From: Elioraea tepida
Lineage (GTDB): Bacteria; Pseudomonadota; Alphaproteobacteria; Acetobacterales; Acetobacteraceae
DNA length: 64,000 bases
NCBI RefSeq assembly: GCF_019203965.1
Contig: NZ_CP076448.1
Coordinates: 372,001 to 436,000, forward strand
Direction of reading: 5' to 3'
The notes under the pieces are model-generated. The model was not told where the DNA came from. It did not search any database and worked only from the letters and a program-made list of their open reading frames with translations. Both the position numbers and the translations under genes were made by a program. Positions 43,029-51,633 of this stretch are shown piece after piece (the stretch's first letter is position 1; each line of letters begins with the position of its first letter).

Positions 43029-46000
43029 CTAAGCCGCCGCTGACTGGCCCCGTCGCAGCAGGAAGGCGAGTTCCTTCACGAGCGTCTGCGGGTTGCGGCA
43101 GACGTGGAAGTCCCAGCGGCCCAGCTTGCCCCAGGCATTGACGGCGCGCGCCCAACGCTTCGCGCCGTCGTGCTTCGCCGCGGTCTGGTTGTCCTCGCGC
43201 CCCTTGATTTCGAGGATGAGCGTCAGGTCGGGCTCGCCCTCCGGCGTCGCCATGCGAACGAGGAAATCCGGCTCGTAGGCATGATCCACGCCGAAGAACT
43301 CATAGGGAATCGTCAAGCCGAGGCCCTCGTTGCGCGCGTAGAAGCGGACGATTCCCTGCCTCACCGCCTCTTCAAGCCGGAAGGTCGCGCTCTGCTCCCA
43401 TTGCTGCGTGTCGGCGACGACGTGGCTGATGTGGCTGCTCTGCGTCGCGAAGACCGGGCGCTTGGTGCGGAACTCCACATCCGCCGTGCTGCCGATCTCG
43501 CGCGTCCGGTTCAAGAGCGGCAGAAGCGGCGGCTCGCCCGCGCTGTCGTCTGGCTGAATCGCATCCCTCACCCGCTCAACCAGCTGCCGAAGATACTTCT
43601 CAAGCCCAAGCTCCTGCGGCGGAGCACCGTTGAAATCAACCTTCCGCCGGACATACTCCTCCACCACCCGGAACACCTGCGGAAAGAGCGCGTGGCGTGA
43701 TTGCAGCGCGAACACGCGCCGCTTCTGCCCCGCATGCTGCGCGGTGCCGGCTGTCGTCAGTTCATCCACGATCCGCTGCGCCGCCTGAAACAGGATGGTC
43801 TGCGGATGGACCGAGGCATAGAACGCCGCGCGGTCCTGCTCGTGGTAGCCGAAGGGCGACGGCTCCTCGGCCAGCCCGCCGCTCACCTTCACGCCCACCT
43901 GCGGGCGAACGAAGGTGCCGGTCGGCTCCTCGCTCGGCTCGATCCGCAGCCGCTCCATTGCGCCGATATCGCAGCGGATAAGGTTCCGCCTCAACGCGAA
44001 AGCGTAGCCCTCGACGACGGGGAAACGCATCTCCATCGCCGCGCGCTCGGGCAGCGCCTTGATAAGGTTCGGCGGCGCGTCGTCAGGCTCGGGCCGATCC
44101 ACAGGGCGACCACGGAACGGAATGACCGAGAACGGCACGCCATAGACATCGCAGTATTCCTCGGCCAGCAGCCCCGTCGCCGGGTCGGGCCTATAGTCCA
44201 TCCGGCGCAGCCCGCGACCGACCACCTGCTCGCACAGCAACTGGCTCGTGAAGGCGCGCAAGCCCAGGATCTGAGTCACATTGTTGGCGTCCCATCCCTC
44301 CGTCAGCATCGAGACGGAGACGACGCAGCGCACATGCTCGCCCGGCTCACCGGCCTTGCCGACGGTCGCGACGACGCGGCGCAGCGCCTCCGCCGCGTCG
44401 GCCTTCTTCTTCGTGCCCTCGCCGGCTTCGGCCTGCGCGAGCAACTTGCTGTCGATGCGGATCGTGAATTTCCGCTCAGGCGTGTTGGCGAACAACTCGG
44501 GGAACACCTCGCCGTGGCCATAGGCAATGCGCGGCGTCGGCGTCTTGCCCTTCCGCTTCGGCGCCGCCTCGGCCTCCTCCTCCTTGTCATCCTCGCCGAG
44601 CACCTCCTCGACCTCGGCCTCGGTCGTTGTCTCGACGACGCGCTCACCGCTGATGCGGCGGTAGAACTCCTCGGCAATGTCGGTGTTGTCGCAGACGATG
44701 ATGAGGCAGGGCGGCGTGCGGTCGGCGCCGGGCTGCGCGGCCTGGATCAGCTCGAAGCGCTCCTTCCACTGCCCCATGATCTGCACCAGCGCGCCCTGCG
44801 CCTCGCGCCAGACCACCTCGGGCTTCGGCTTGCCCTGCCGCCCCGGTAGTTTCTCGCCCGGCTGAAGGCCGTCGCGGATGGCTTCCCAGAGGCGGAAATA
44901 GCGCGGGTCGGGGCGGCCCGTGGTGTCCTGCACGGGCAGGCGCGGAATCTTCGTGATGCCGCTCTCGATGGCATCCACGAGGCCGAAGTCAGAGACGATC
45001 CACGGGAAGGGCTGGCCCTCCGGGTAGCCGCTGCCCTTGATGCGGAATGGCGTGGCGGAGAGATCGACCACGAAGGCGATGCCCGGCTTCTCGCCGCCGG
45101 CGGCAATGAGGCGGTCGAGGCCATCGACCCAGACCGTCGCCTCCTTCGCCTCCTCCTCGAACGCGCTCCTCTCCTCGCCGGTCAGGCCCGCGCCTGCCTT
45201 GGTGCCGGGCGCGGGGCGCCAGCAATGGTGCCCCTCGTCATTGATGACGAGGATCGGCAGGCGGTCAGCCTTGTCGCGCAGGATGCGGCGCAGGAAGTCC
45301 TGCGGCGTCTCCTCGCCCTTATCGACCACGGCATGGTTCCTGTCGCCCTCCTTGTGCTGGCTCTCGGGCGCGAAGCGGTGCCAGTTCTCGATGATGACGG
45401 TGCCGCGCGCCAGCAGCGGGCGCCACTTCGACGGCACCAGGTCGAAGGCGTCGTAGTAGTTGCTCGCCGCGTCGGGGCGCAGCACCGCGAGCCGCTCCTT
45501 GACCGTGAGGTTCGGCGCGCAGACGAGTACGACATCGGGATACTCGCGGCTCTCGGGGCTGATGCCGCGATTGACGAAAGCCCACGCGATCAGCATGGCG
45601 GCGACCAGCGTCTTGCCGCTGCCGGTCGCGAGCTTGGCGGACATCCGCCGCAGCGGCAGCAGGGAGGGGGCCGCGGGCTTGTCGATCAGGCTCGGCCAGA
45701 AGGTGGCGTCAGCGGGCAGGCCGAAGGCGGGCCCAGGGCGCTCGCCGCGCAAGAGGCGGCCAAGGTCCTCCTCGCTCACCTTCGGCGTGAAGCGCAGCCG
45801 GCTCGTGCGCGCGTTGAAGCGGATCTCGGCGAGGTAGATCAGCGTCTCCACCGCCTCGCGCTGGCAGAAGAACAACCGCCGTTCGCGGTCCTCGCGCGAC
45901 CAATGCCGCAAGAGTTCCTTCGTCGCAGGCGTGGCCCCGCGATAGTCGGCCTCGCGCCAGCGCTTCACGTCCTCGCGCAGCAGGTTCGGAAGCGGAAGAT

Positions 46001-46232
46001 CATCCTGCTGCTCCTGCGCCAGCAGGGAGAGCTGCGCGCTGCCGGTGCGCTCGGTCTTGTACCAGTAGGAGGCCGGGCGCCGGCCCGGCTCCTTCCGCGC
46101 CGCGCCGGTCTGCGTGTCGTATTTCCAGTGCTGATCCGGCTCGGCGTAGGGCGAGCAGAGGATGGGCCGCTCGACGGGCTGGATCGGGATCTCGGTCTGC
46201 TGTGCGCCTGAGCCGCCGTTGCCGCGTGCCAT
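43029..46232 (-). CDS. Type III-like restriction endonuclease subunit (helicase-nuclease)
   Basis: ATP-driven translocase with a nuclease tail, 1067 residues. Walker A LATGSGKT (Lys207), DEGHH (332-336), SATPFRI, and helicase motif VI-like QVVGRGLRRMD mark an SF2 DExH motor. Near the C-terminus, YEPDFLVRM and LILEIKG (E1008-I-K1010) give a PD-(D/E)xK nuclease. It starts 4 bases after the methylase gene ends, the normal Mod-Res order. It would cut DNA lacking the partner's methylation. The two N-terminal hundred residues are not typical of EcoP15I-type Res, so it may belong to a side family. Confidence 0.88.
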   Translation of the reverse strand: MARGNGGSGAQQTEIPIQPVERPILCSPYAEPDQHWKYDTQTGAARKEPGRRPASYWYKTERTGSAQLSLLAQEQQDDLPLPNLLREDVKRWREADYRGATPATKELLRHWSREDRERRLFFCQREAVETLIYLAEIRFNARTSRLRFTPKVSEEDLGRLLRGERPGPAFGLPADATFWPSLIDKPAAPSLLPLRRMSAKLATGSGKTLVAAMLIAWAFVNRGISPESREYPDVVLVCAPNLTVKERLAVLRPDAASNYYDAFDLVPSKWRPLLARGTVIIENWHRFAPESQHKEGDRNHAVVDKGEETPQDFLRRILRDKADRLPILVINDEGHHCWRPAPGTKAGAGLTGEERSAFEEEAKEATVWVDGLDRLIAAGGEKPGIAFVVDLSATPFRIKGSGYPEGQPFPWIVSDFGLVDAIESGITKIPRLPVQDTTGRPDPRYFRLWEAIRDGLQPGEKLPGRQGKPKPEVVWREAQGALVQIMGQWKERFELIQAAQPGADRTPPCLIIVCDNTDIAEEFYRRISGERVVETTTEAEVEEVLGEDDKEEEAEAAPKRKGKTPTPRIAYGHGEVFPELFANTPERKFTIRIDSKLLAQAEAGEGTKKKADAAEALRRVVATVGKAGEPGEHVRCVVSVSMLTEGWDANNVTQILGLRAFTSQLLCEQVVGRGLRRMDYRPDPATGLLAEEYCDVYGVPFSVIPFRGRPVDRPEPDDAPPNLIKALPERAAMEMRFPVVEGYAFALRRNLIRCDIGAMERLRIEPSEEPTGTFVRPQVGVKVSGGLAEEPSPFGYHEQDRAAFYASVHPQTILFQAAQRIVDELTTAGTAQHAGQKRRVFALQSRHALFPQVFRVVEEYVRRKVDFNGAPPQELGLEKYLRQLVERVRDAIQPDDSAGEPPLLPLLNRTREIGSTADVEFRTKRPVFATQSSHISHVVADTQQWEQSATFRLEEAVRQGIVRFYARNEGLGLTIPYEFFGVDHAYEPDFLVRMATPEGEPDLTLILEIKGREDNQTAAKHDGAKRWARAVNAWGKLGRWDFHVCRNPQTLVKELAFLLRRGQSAAA

Positions 46233-46236
46233 CGCC

Positions 46237-49200
46237 TCAGCTCTCCAGCCGATGCACGCGCATCACCTCGTTGCCGCGCGGGTCGATCACCTTCACGGCC
46301 ACGGTGGCGTGCTCACCCTTCGGGAAGGGAAGGCTCTCGGTGCCGGAGAGCGCCTCGAAGGCCTCTGCCGGGATGATGCCTTTCAGCGCCTTCTCGAGCT
46401 TCTCCCAGGCCTCGCGGTCGGGGAAGAAGGCCTGGGTGATGCAGAAGGTGCGCCCGCCATAGTCGCTGTCGATGAACCAGGCTGCCACCTTGTCCTGCCG
46501 GGTCGGGATCACCGTGCCGGTGAGCGGGTCGTAGATGTCCACCCCCTCCAGCACCACGCGCCATTCGCCATCGCCCGCGGGTTCGACGCGCGAGCGCGGC
46601 AGGCCGAACACGGTGAAGAGCTGGGCCCGCGGCGTGTCCTTGAGCAGGCCTTGCATGCCTGGATTCACGTCGGGGCGGATGTGCGCCATATGCACGCGCA
46701 GGTTCGGGTTGTTCGGGTCCTGCAGGATCGCCTGGGCGGCTCCGTCGAAGGCGAAGCCAGCCATGACGAGATCGTCATAGCCGCGGCGCGCGGCTGCGCG
46801 GATCAGCTGCTCCACCTGTTTCGCGGTGACGGGGCCGTATTGCGGGCCGAAGGCGACGGCGACGGTCGCGCGGCCCTCCGGGTCGTCATCCACGCCGCCC
46901 TCCGGCATCCACCGCCCTTCGGCATGGATGCCGCTGGCCGTGCTGCCGAGCAGGTCGAGGCGCGAGAAGCGGCTGACCTTATTGTCCGGGAAGCGCACGC
47001 CGTCGAGCCGCAAGAGGCGGATCATCTGGTCGAGATAGGCAGCGGCGTTTTGCGGCTCCGCCGCGGCGGCGCCTGTCGGCGCGCCGGTCTCAAAAGTCTC
47101 GTCCAGCGCCTCGGGCGCACCCTCGATGGGGCTCGCTTCGGCGATTTCGTCTAGGCTTGTTTCGGCGGGCTGCACCGCCTCTACGGTGAAGGGGCCGGAG
47201 ACGCGCGTGATGCCGCGCACCACCTCGGGCTGATCGACCAGCTCCTCCTGCTCGGCATGGGCGGCGATGCAGGCGTCCACCTCGTCCTGCTTGGCGCGCC
47301 AAGCGGCGCGATAGGCGGTGATGGCGGCGGCGAGGTCGGGCGGGTGGTCTGGGTCAGTGTCGAAGGGCACGGTCCAGTGCTGGAAGCCTTCCTCGGGCTT
47401 CGGCAGCAGCCAGCGGCGGCGGTCACCGTCGGTGATGGCGCGCTTGCCCTCGCGCTTCTGTTTGTCGAGCAGTTTGCCGGCGAGGTGCGCGCGGGTGGTG
47501 TCGCTGACGGTCTTGAGCGCGGCGTTGAGCTCGGCGAGGCGTGCGTCGAGGATGGGCTCGTGCTTGGCGAAAATGGGGTCGAGCGCGGTGTTGTTGGCGA
47601 TGGAGCCAAGGGTGATATGCGGCACGGTCTTGCAGACGAAGCCGCCCGCGACGCCCTTGGCTTCGTCCTTCAGGCGGTAGTGGTCGAACTTCGCGGTCAT
47701 CAGCCGCTGCCGGGCGATGGCAATGGCGACTCGCGAGGTGTCGATGGTGATCCAGCGACGGCCCCATTGCTCTGCAACGATGGCTGTCGTTCCTGAGCCG
47801 CAGGTCGGATCGAGAACGAGGTCTCCTGGATCAGTCGTCATCAGAATGCAGCGCTTCACGATCTCGCTGTTGGTTTGCACCGCGTAGCGCTTGTCATCGG
47901 CTCCGACCGTATCGTTCCAGGGAACTGTGAGGTCGCCCATTGCCTTGTCATCGGCGTGCAGGACGTATCGCAGCAGGTTGCCGGCTGGGAGCACCCTGTT
48001 TGCTTCGTAGAGCCGCTTTAGGCCAGTGGGATCGACAGCATAGCCATTTTTAGGATGGTCGAACGCCTTTCCGAAAAGCTCTGGTCGGAACTTCCCGGTT
48101 TCTCTGGGTCCAGATGGTTCTAGCGACTTGCTTGTCGCAAGGATGCCTTTGCGCTCGCTGCCGCCGCCTGCGTCAGCGATCTCGCCATTCGGCTGGACGA
48201 GAAGCCGAAATCCGTTCTCGGGTCCGTAGCCCATCTCTCTGTATAGCCGGCGGAATTTGAAGCCAAGGCGGTCTTTGTCTTTACAATACCACAGTAAAAA
48301 GTCTGACATCTGCTCGATGAACCGCGTCCCGAACGGCATTGTTTTCTTTCGGAACGGAATCACGCTGACGAGATTTCTGCCCCCAAACACTTCATCGAGC
48401 AGCGCTGCGATGCGATGGACGTTGTCCTCGCCGATCTGCACGAACACGCTGCCTGTGTCAGCGAGCAGCGTGCGCGCGACGATCAGGCGGTCGCGCAGAT
48501 AGGCGAGATAGGAATGCACCCCGAGGCGCCAGGTGTCGCGATAGGCGCGCACCATCTCGGGCTCACGCGTCAGGTCGGCCTCCTTGTCCGACACGGTGCG
48601 CTTGCCCGTCTCCGGCTGAAAATTGCTGCCGAAGCGGATGCCATAGGGCGGGTCGATGTAGATCATCTGCACCTTGCCCGCGAGGCCCTCGCGCTGCGCG
48701 AGCGAGGCCATCACCTGCAGGCTGTCGCCCAGGATCAGCCGGTTCGCCCAATCCACATCGTGCTGGTAGAAGCGCACGGCTTGCGCGTAGCCGAGCTTCG
48801 GGTCGGCGAAGAGGTCGCGCGTGATGTCCTGCCGCGCTGCGGCGCGCAGAATGGCCTGGGTGCTCACGCGCTCATGGATGTGCAGCGCGACAGGATCCAC
48901 CGCGAAGCCCGGCAACTCCCGCTTGCCCGCCCATTCGAGCCAGGGCTCGTGCCGCCGCAGCGCCTCGGCCAGCAACGCGGCTTCCTCGCGCGTCAGCGGC
49001 TCGCGCGTTGCCTTCTCGAGCAGCGGCGGCAGCGCATCGGCCTTGCCGCTCGCGTCGAAGCGAAGCACGGGGTCGAGCCGCGGCGAATAGGCGTAGGTCA
49101 GTTTCGGGGCCGGCGGCGTGCGCCCCTCGGCGGCGATCGCGGCGGGCGGGTTGTTGGGGCGCTTCGCCCCCTCGTGGCGATAGTCCTCCACCGGCAGGCT

Positions 49201-49239
49201 GGCCTGCCCCGCTGCCTCGCCCCGCCTCCTCCTCGCCAT
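46237..49239 (-). CDS. Type III-like adenine-specific DNA methyltransferase (Mod)
   Basis: 1000 residues, much longer than most Mod proteins. Catalytic motif IV DPPYGIRFGSNF (from residue 196) precedes SAM motif I LDPTCGSGTTA (477-486), the beta-class order typical of N6-adenine Mod enzymes. About 190 residues come before the methylase core, and ~500 after it probably hold target recognition and Res contacts (PFTVEAVQP, RFSRLDLLG). Start ATG 49239: the frame runs another ~410 codons upstream, but that is a shadow of the integrase gene. It protects host DNA and sets the specificity of the pair. Confidence 0.88.
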   Translation of the reverse strand: MARRRRGEAAGQASLPVEDYRHEGAKRPNNPPAAIAAEGRTPPAPKLTYAYSPRLDPVLRFDASGKADALPPLLEKATREPLTREEAALLAEALRRHEPWLEWAGKRELPGFAVDPVALHIHERVSTQAILRAAARQDITRDLFADPKLGYAQAVRFYQHDVDWANRLILGDSLQVMASLAQREGLAGKVQMIYIDPPYGIRFGSNFQPETGKRTVSDKEADLTREPEMVRAYRDTWRLGVHSYLAYLRDRLIVARTLLADTGSVFVQIGEDNVHRIAALLDEVFGGRNLVSVIPFRKKTMPFGTRFIEQMSDFLLWYCKDKDRLGFKFRRLYREMGYGPENGFRLLVQPNGEIADAGGGSERKGILATSKSLEPSGPRETGKFRPELFGKAFDHPKNGYAVDPTGLKRLYEANRVLPAGNLLRYVLHADDKAMGDLTVPWNDTVGADDKRYAVQTNSEIVKRCILMTTDPGDLVLDPTCGSGTTAIVAEQWGRRWITIDTSRVAIAIARQRLMTAKFDHYRLKDEAKGVAGGFVCKTVPHITLGSIANNTALDPIFAKHEPILDARLAELNAALKTVSDTTRAHLAGKLLDKQKREGKRAITDGDRRRWLLPKPEEGFQHWTVPFDTDPDHPPDLAAAITAYRAAWRAKQDEVDACIAAHAEQEELVDQPEVVRGITRVSGPFTVEAVQPAETSLDEIAEASPIEGAPEALDETFETGAPTGAAAAEPQNAAAYLDQMIRLLRLDGVRFPDNKVSRFSRLDLLGSTASGIHAEGRWMPEGGVDDDPEGRATVAVAFGPQYGPVTAKQVEQLIRAAARRGYDDLVMAGFAFDGAAQAILQDPNNPNLRVHMAHIRPDVNPGMQGLLKDTPRAQLFTVFGLPRSRVEPAGDGEWRVVLEGVDIYDPLTGTVIPTRQDKVAAWFIDSDYGGRTFCITQAFFPDREAWEKLEKALKGIIPAEAFEALSGTESLPFPKGEHATVAVKVIDPRGNEVMRVHRLES

Positions 49240-49328
49240 CAACCACCCCCCGGCTGCTCGAATCACCTGCCGGCAGGGTGACGGAAGCGGCATACACTTC
49301 GCAACCCGCCGTTGAAGGCCGCCAGCGC

Positions 49329-51248
49329 TTATTCGGCTGCCTCGCCCTCCTGCTCGGCCCGGCGGGAGGGGTGGATCTGGAAGGGCCGGATCCGCTTCTG
49401 CCGGCTGGCGTAAAGGTGCGAGAGGTCGATGCCAAAATCCACGGAGTCGACCAACGCGCGCGTGTGCTGCGGGCCGAGCTTCGCGTAGTGCGCCGCCATC
49501 TCGCGCCGCGGCTTGTGGCCGACCGTGGAATCCACGAGCGTCGTGTTCGTCGTCGGCAGGCCCTCGACGGTGGTGATGAAGGTCGTGCGGAAGGCGTGGA
49601 AGTCGCAGGCGTCGGGCAGGCCGAGGCGGCGGCGCAGGTCGGTGAAGCGGCGGGAGTAGTAGGCCGAGAGGCTGTCGCGCGCCTTGCCGCGCGGCATCTC
49701 GGGGAACAAGAGGCGGCTTCCCTTGGCGCGCGCCGCGGCGGCGAAGTCGAGCAGGCCGAGGCGGATCAGCTCGGCGTGGATCGGCACCATGCGCCGCGCC
49801 GAGGCGGTCTTCCTTCGCGCGTCCTCGTGCCAGGCCACGCGGATGACGGGCACGCCCCGCGCCTCCGCGATGTCGTCGCTGCGGAGCTGAAGCGCCTCCT
49901 CGGCGCGCAAGCCCGCGAAGAGCGCAAGGAAGGGCACCCACCACCCGTCCTCGATCACCATCCGCCCCGGCATGTGGCGCCGCTCGGGCGAGCGGCAGCC
50001 GGTCCAGAGCGGCGAGGCGAAGAGGCGCGCGAGGTATTCCGGCTCCCACGGGCTGCGGTTCTTCCGCGCCCCGCCGAAGCGGTCGATCTCGGCGCTCCGG
50101 TAGCGGAAGCCGAGGAACGGGTTCGGCCCGAGATGCGTGCCCTCCTGAATGAGGCGGTTCATCAGCCCGGCGAAGAAATCCATGTGGTTGTTGATCGTCT
50201 TCGGATGGAGCCGCATGGCGAGGCGCTCGGCGTGCTTGCGCGCCAGGCGCCGGCCCTCGAACACGATCACGCCGCTCGTCGCCGGGGCCGCCGCAATGGC
50301 TTCGGCCAGCCGGTCGGCCTTCTCGATGGCGTCGCGCAGGCTGAGGCCGCGATAGAGGCTGGCCTTCGCCCAATCCACGGGCACGCGGTCGAGCCGGTCG
50401 CGGAACTGGGCGGCATGGCTTCGCACGACCTGCGGCGCCGGGATGAGCCTTTCGGAGCCGTCCCAACAATGCATGAGGCCGTGCCAGAGTCGGAAGGCGA
50501 CCTTCGCTTTACCCTGCGACGCCTTGCCCCACCCGCCGCGCTCCTTCTTGCGCTTGGCGTGCGCGGCGAAGGCGTCTTCGAGCGTCGCAAGCGCGATGTC
50601 ATCGACGGCCATTGCCGCCACGCGCGTCGGCGTGTGGCTCTCAGGGATGGGGAAGGCGCCAAGGTCGCTGTCGCCGTCGCTTTCGCTCACCTTCTTTGCC
50701 CGCACCACGACGCGCAGCGCCATGCGGAGCAGGGTGCGGTAGAGGTGGAAATGGTCGGGCGGGGCAAGCCCCCGTTCGGCGAGGCGCTGGACCACAAGCG
50801 GCTGGACGCGGCGAATGTCGTTCTCCCGAAGCGACCGCTCCCACGCTTCCGCCGACTGCTCGTCGTGGTCACGGGTGAGGATGTCGATCTCCTCCGGGGT
50901 GAGCGGTTCCGTGGCAAGGCCCTCCTCGGCCATCTCGGCGGGTGAGAGGACAGCGGCGCGGATGGATTCCTTGCCGAGAACGATGTCGTCGTAGATCGAG
51001 CGCAGCACCTCCATCATCTCGGCGTCTGTCGGCTGGCGGAGGGGCGGCACGCGGTCGAGCATGGCGGCGAAGGTCTCGAAGGCTGCGGTTGCGCGCGCTG
51101 CCCGCCGGCGCGCTTCCCGGGGCTCGCGGGTGCCGAGCGACCACGCGATCACCGCCCGGCCAAGCCGGGGCGCGAGGCGGCGGGGCAGCCGCACGCGCCA
51201 GAAATACCGGCCATCCCTTTCCCACACATGAACGCGCCTGAGCGCCAT
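49329..51248 (-). CDS. Tyrosine-type site-specific recombinase (integrase)
   Basis: 639 residues, long for the class. The N-terminus RRVHVWERDGRYFWRVRLPR is an arm-binding domain of the DUF6538 type; a core-binding helical part includes LHPKTINNHMDFFAGLMNRL; the catalytic domain has Arg in LFAGLRAEEALQLR, Lys in ARRKTASARRMVPIH, HxxR in DFHAFRTTF, and the final His and Tyr in VGHKPRREMAAHYAK. It is adjacent to tRNA-Ser, reading away from it, the usual layout for elements that integrate into a tRNA 3' end. No excisionase gene was recognised. Confidence 0.92.
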   Translation of the reverse strand: MALRRVHVWERDGRYFWRVRLPRRLAPRLGRAVIAWSLGTREPREARRRAARATAAFETFAAMLDRVPPLRQPTDAEMMEVLRSIYDDIVLGKESIRAAVLSPAEMAEEGLATEPLTPEEIDILTRDHDEQSAEAWERSLRENDIRRVQPLVVQRLAERGLAPPDHFHLYRTLLRMALRVVVRAKKVSESDGDSDLGAFPIPESHTPTRVAAMAVDDIALATLEDAFAAHAKRKKERGGWGKASQGKAKVAFRLWHGLMHCWDGSERLIPAPQVVRSHAAQFRDRLDRVPVDWAKASLYRGLSLRDAIEKADRLAEAIAAAPATSGVIVFEGRRLARKHAERLAMRLHPKTINNHMDFFAGLMNRLIQEGTHLGPNPFLGFRYRSAEIDRFGGARKNRSPWEPEYLARLFASPLWTGCRSPERRHMPGRMVIEDGWWVPFLALFAGLRAEEALQLRSDDIAEARGVPVIRVAWHEDARRKTASARRMVPIHAELIRLGLLDFAAAARAKGSRLLFPEMPRGKARDSLSAYYSRRFTDLRRRLGLPDACDFHAFRTTFITTVEGLPTTNTTLVDSTVGHKPRREMAAHYAKLGPQHTRALVDSVDFGIDLSHLYASRQKRIRPFQIHPSRRAEQEGEAAE

Positions 51249-51271
51249 CGCCGCCCCCTGCGGCGCGCGTG

Positions 51272-51292
51272 GTGCTACAGCGAAGTGCTACA
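51272..51292 (+). repeat. Direct repeat pair upstream of the integrase
   Basis: GTGCTACA occurs at 51272-51279 and again at 51285-51292, 13 bases apart, between the integrase start and the attachment site. Spaced short direct repeats here are typical of integrase arm-binding sites; this is suggestive only. Confidence 0.35.
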
Positions 51293-51360
51293 CCGCCGCG
51301 AACCGCCCTTCGTTGCGGCAGAGCCAACCGATTGAGTTTTCTCGGAAATCCGAGGAGAAT

Positions 51361-51380
51361 CTGGCGGAGGGGGTGGGATT
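51361..51380 (+). repeat. tRNA-proximal attachment site of the element
   Basis: CTGGCGGAGGGGGTGGGATT covers the CCA, acceptor stem and part of the T arm of tRNA-Ser (read on the minus strand) and is the partner of 40499-40518. The tRNA remains intact, as expected when the element supplies an identical 3' end on insertion. Confidence 0.85.
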
Positions 51381-51451
51381 CGAACCCACGGTACCGTTGC
51401 CGGTACTCCGGTTTTCAAGACCGGTGCATTCGACCGCTCTGCCACCCCTCC
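51362..51451 (-). tRNA. tRNA-Ser (UGA)
   Basis: 90 bases with encoded CCA. Minus strand starts GGAGGGGTGGCAGAGCGG, the anticodon loop is CTTGAAA with TGA at 51415-51417, a long variable arm (ACCGGCAACGGTACC region) marks it as a serine tRNA, and the T arm is GGGTTCGAATCCC. Its 3' end is the integration target of the neighbouring element. Confidence 0.97.
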
Positions 51452-51633
51452 TCGGCGCAGCTCCTGATGCCACGCGGCGGCGCCCGAGTCACGACCGGGA
51501 GGCCGTGTACGGCCGAGCCGCAGACGCAACGGCCTGCCCGTTGCCGCCATGCTGATGTCACGGTGTCTTGCTGGCAAAGGCAGCCCGCTTTTCGCTAAGG
51601 CCGCTGGTGCACGCAACGCAGCGGAGAGCCCCC

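Larger units (their letters stand above)
40499..51380. mobile_element. Integrative and mobilizable element in tRNA-Ser(UGA)
   Basis: About 10.9 kb bounded by a 20-base direct repeat: one copy inside the 3' end of tRNA-Ser (51361-51380), the other at 40499-40518, differing at one base. Contents from the tRNA outward: tyrosine integrase, type III-like mod and res genes, winged-helix gene, small hypothetical gene, small accessory gene, oriT-like site and MobA/MobL-type relaxase. There are no conjugation pore genes, so transfer would need a helper element. GC content is similar to the surroundings by eye, so the boundaries rest on the repeats and gene content. Confidence 0.88.

Noticed and set aside
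43104-49281. Long plus-strand frames opposite the Res and Mod genes (up to 382 codons)
   Set aside because: They are complements of strongly motif-bearing minus-strand genes and show no domain of their own.
46237-50469. A 1410-codon frame covering the methylase gene and beyond
   Set aside because: The first ~410 codons are antisense-frame shadow of the integrase gene with Arg/Pro/Ala-rich composition; the methylase starts at 49239.
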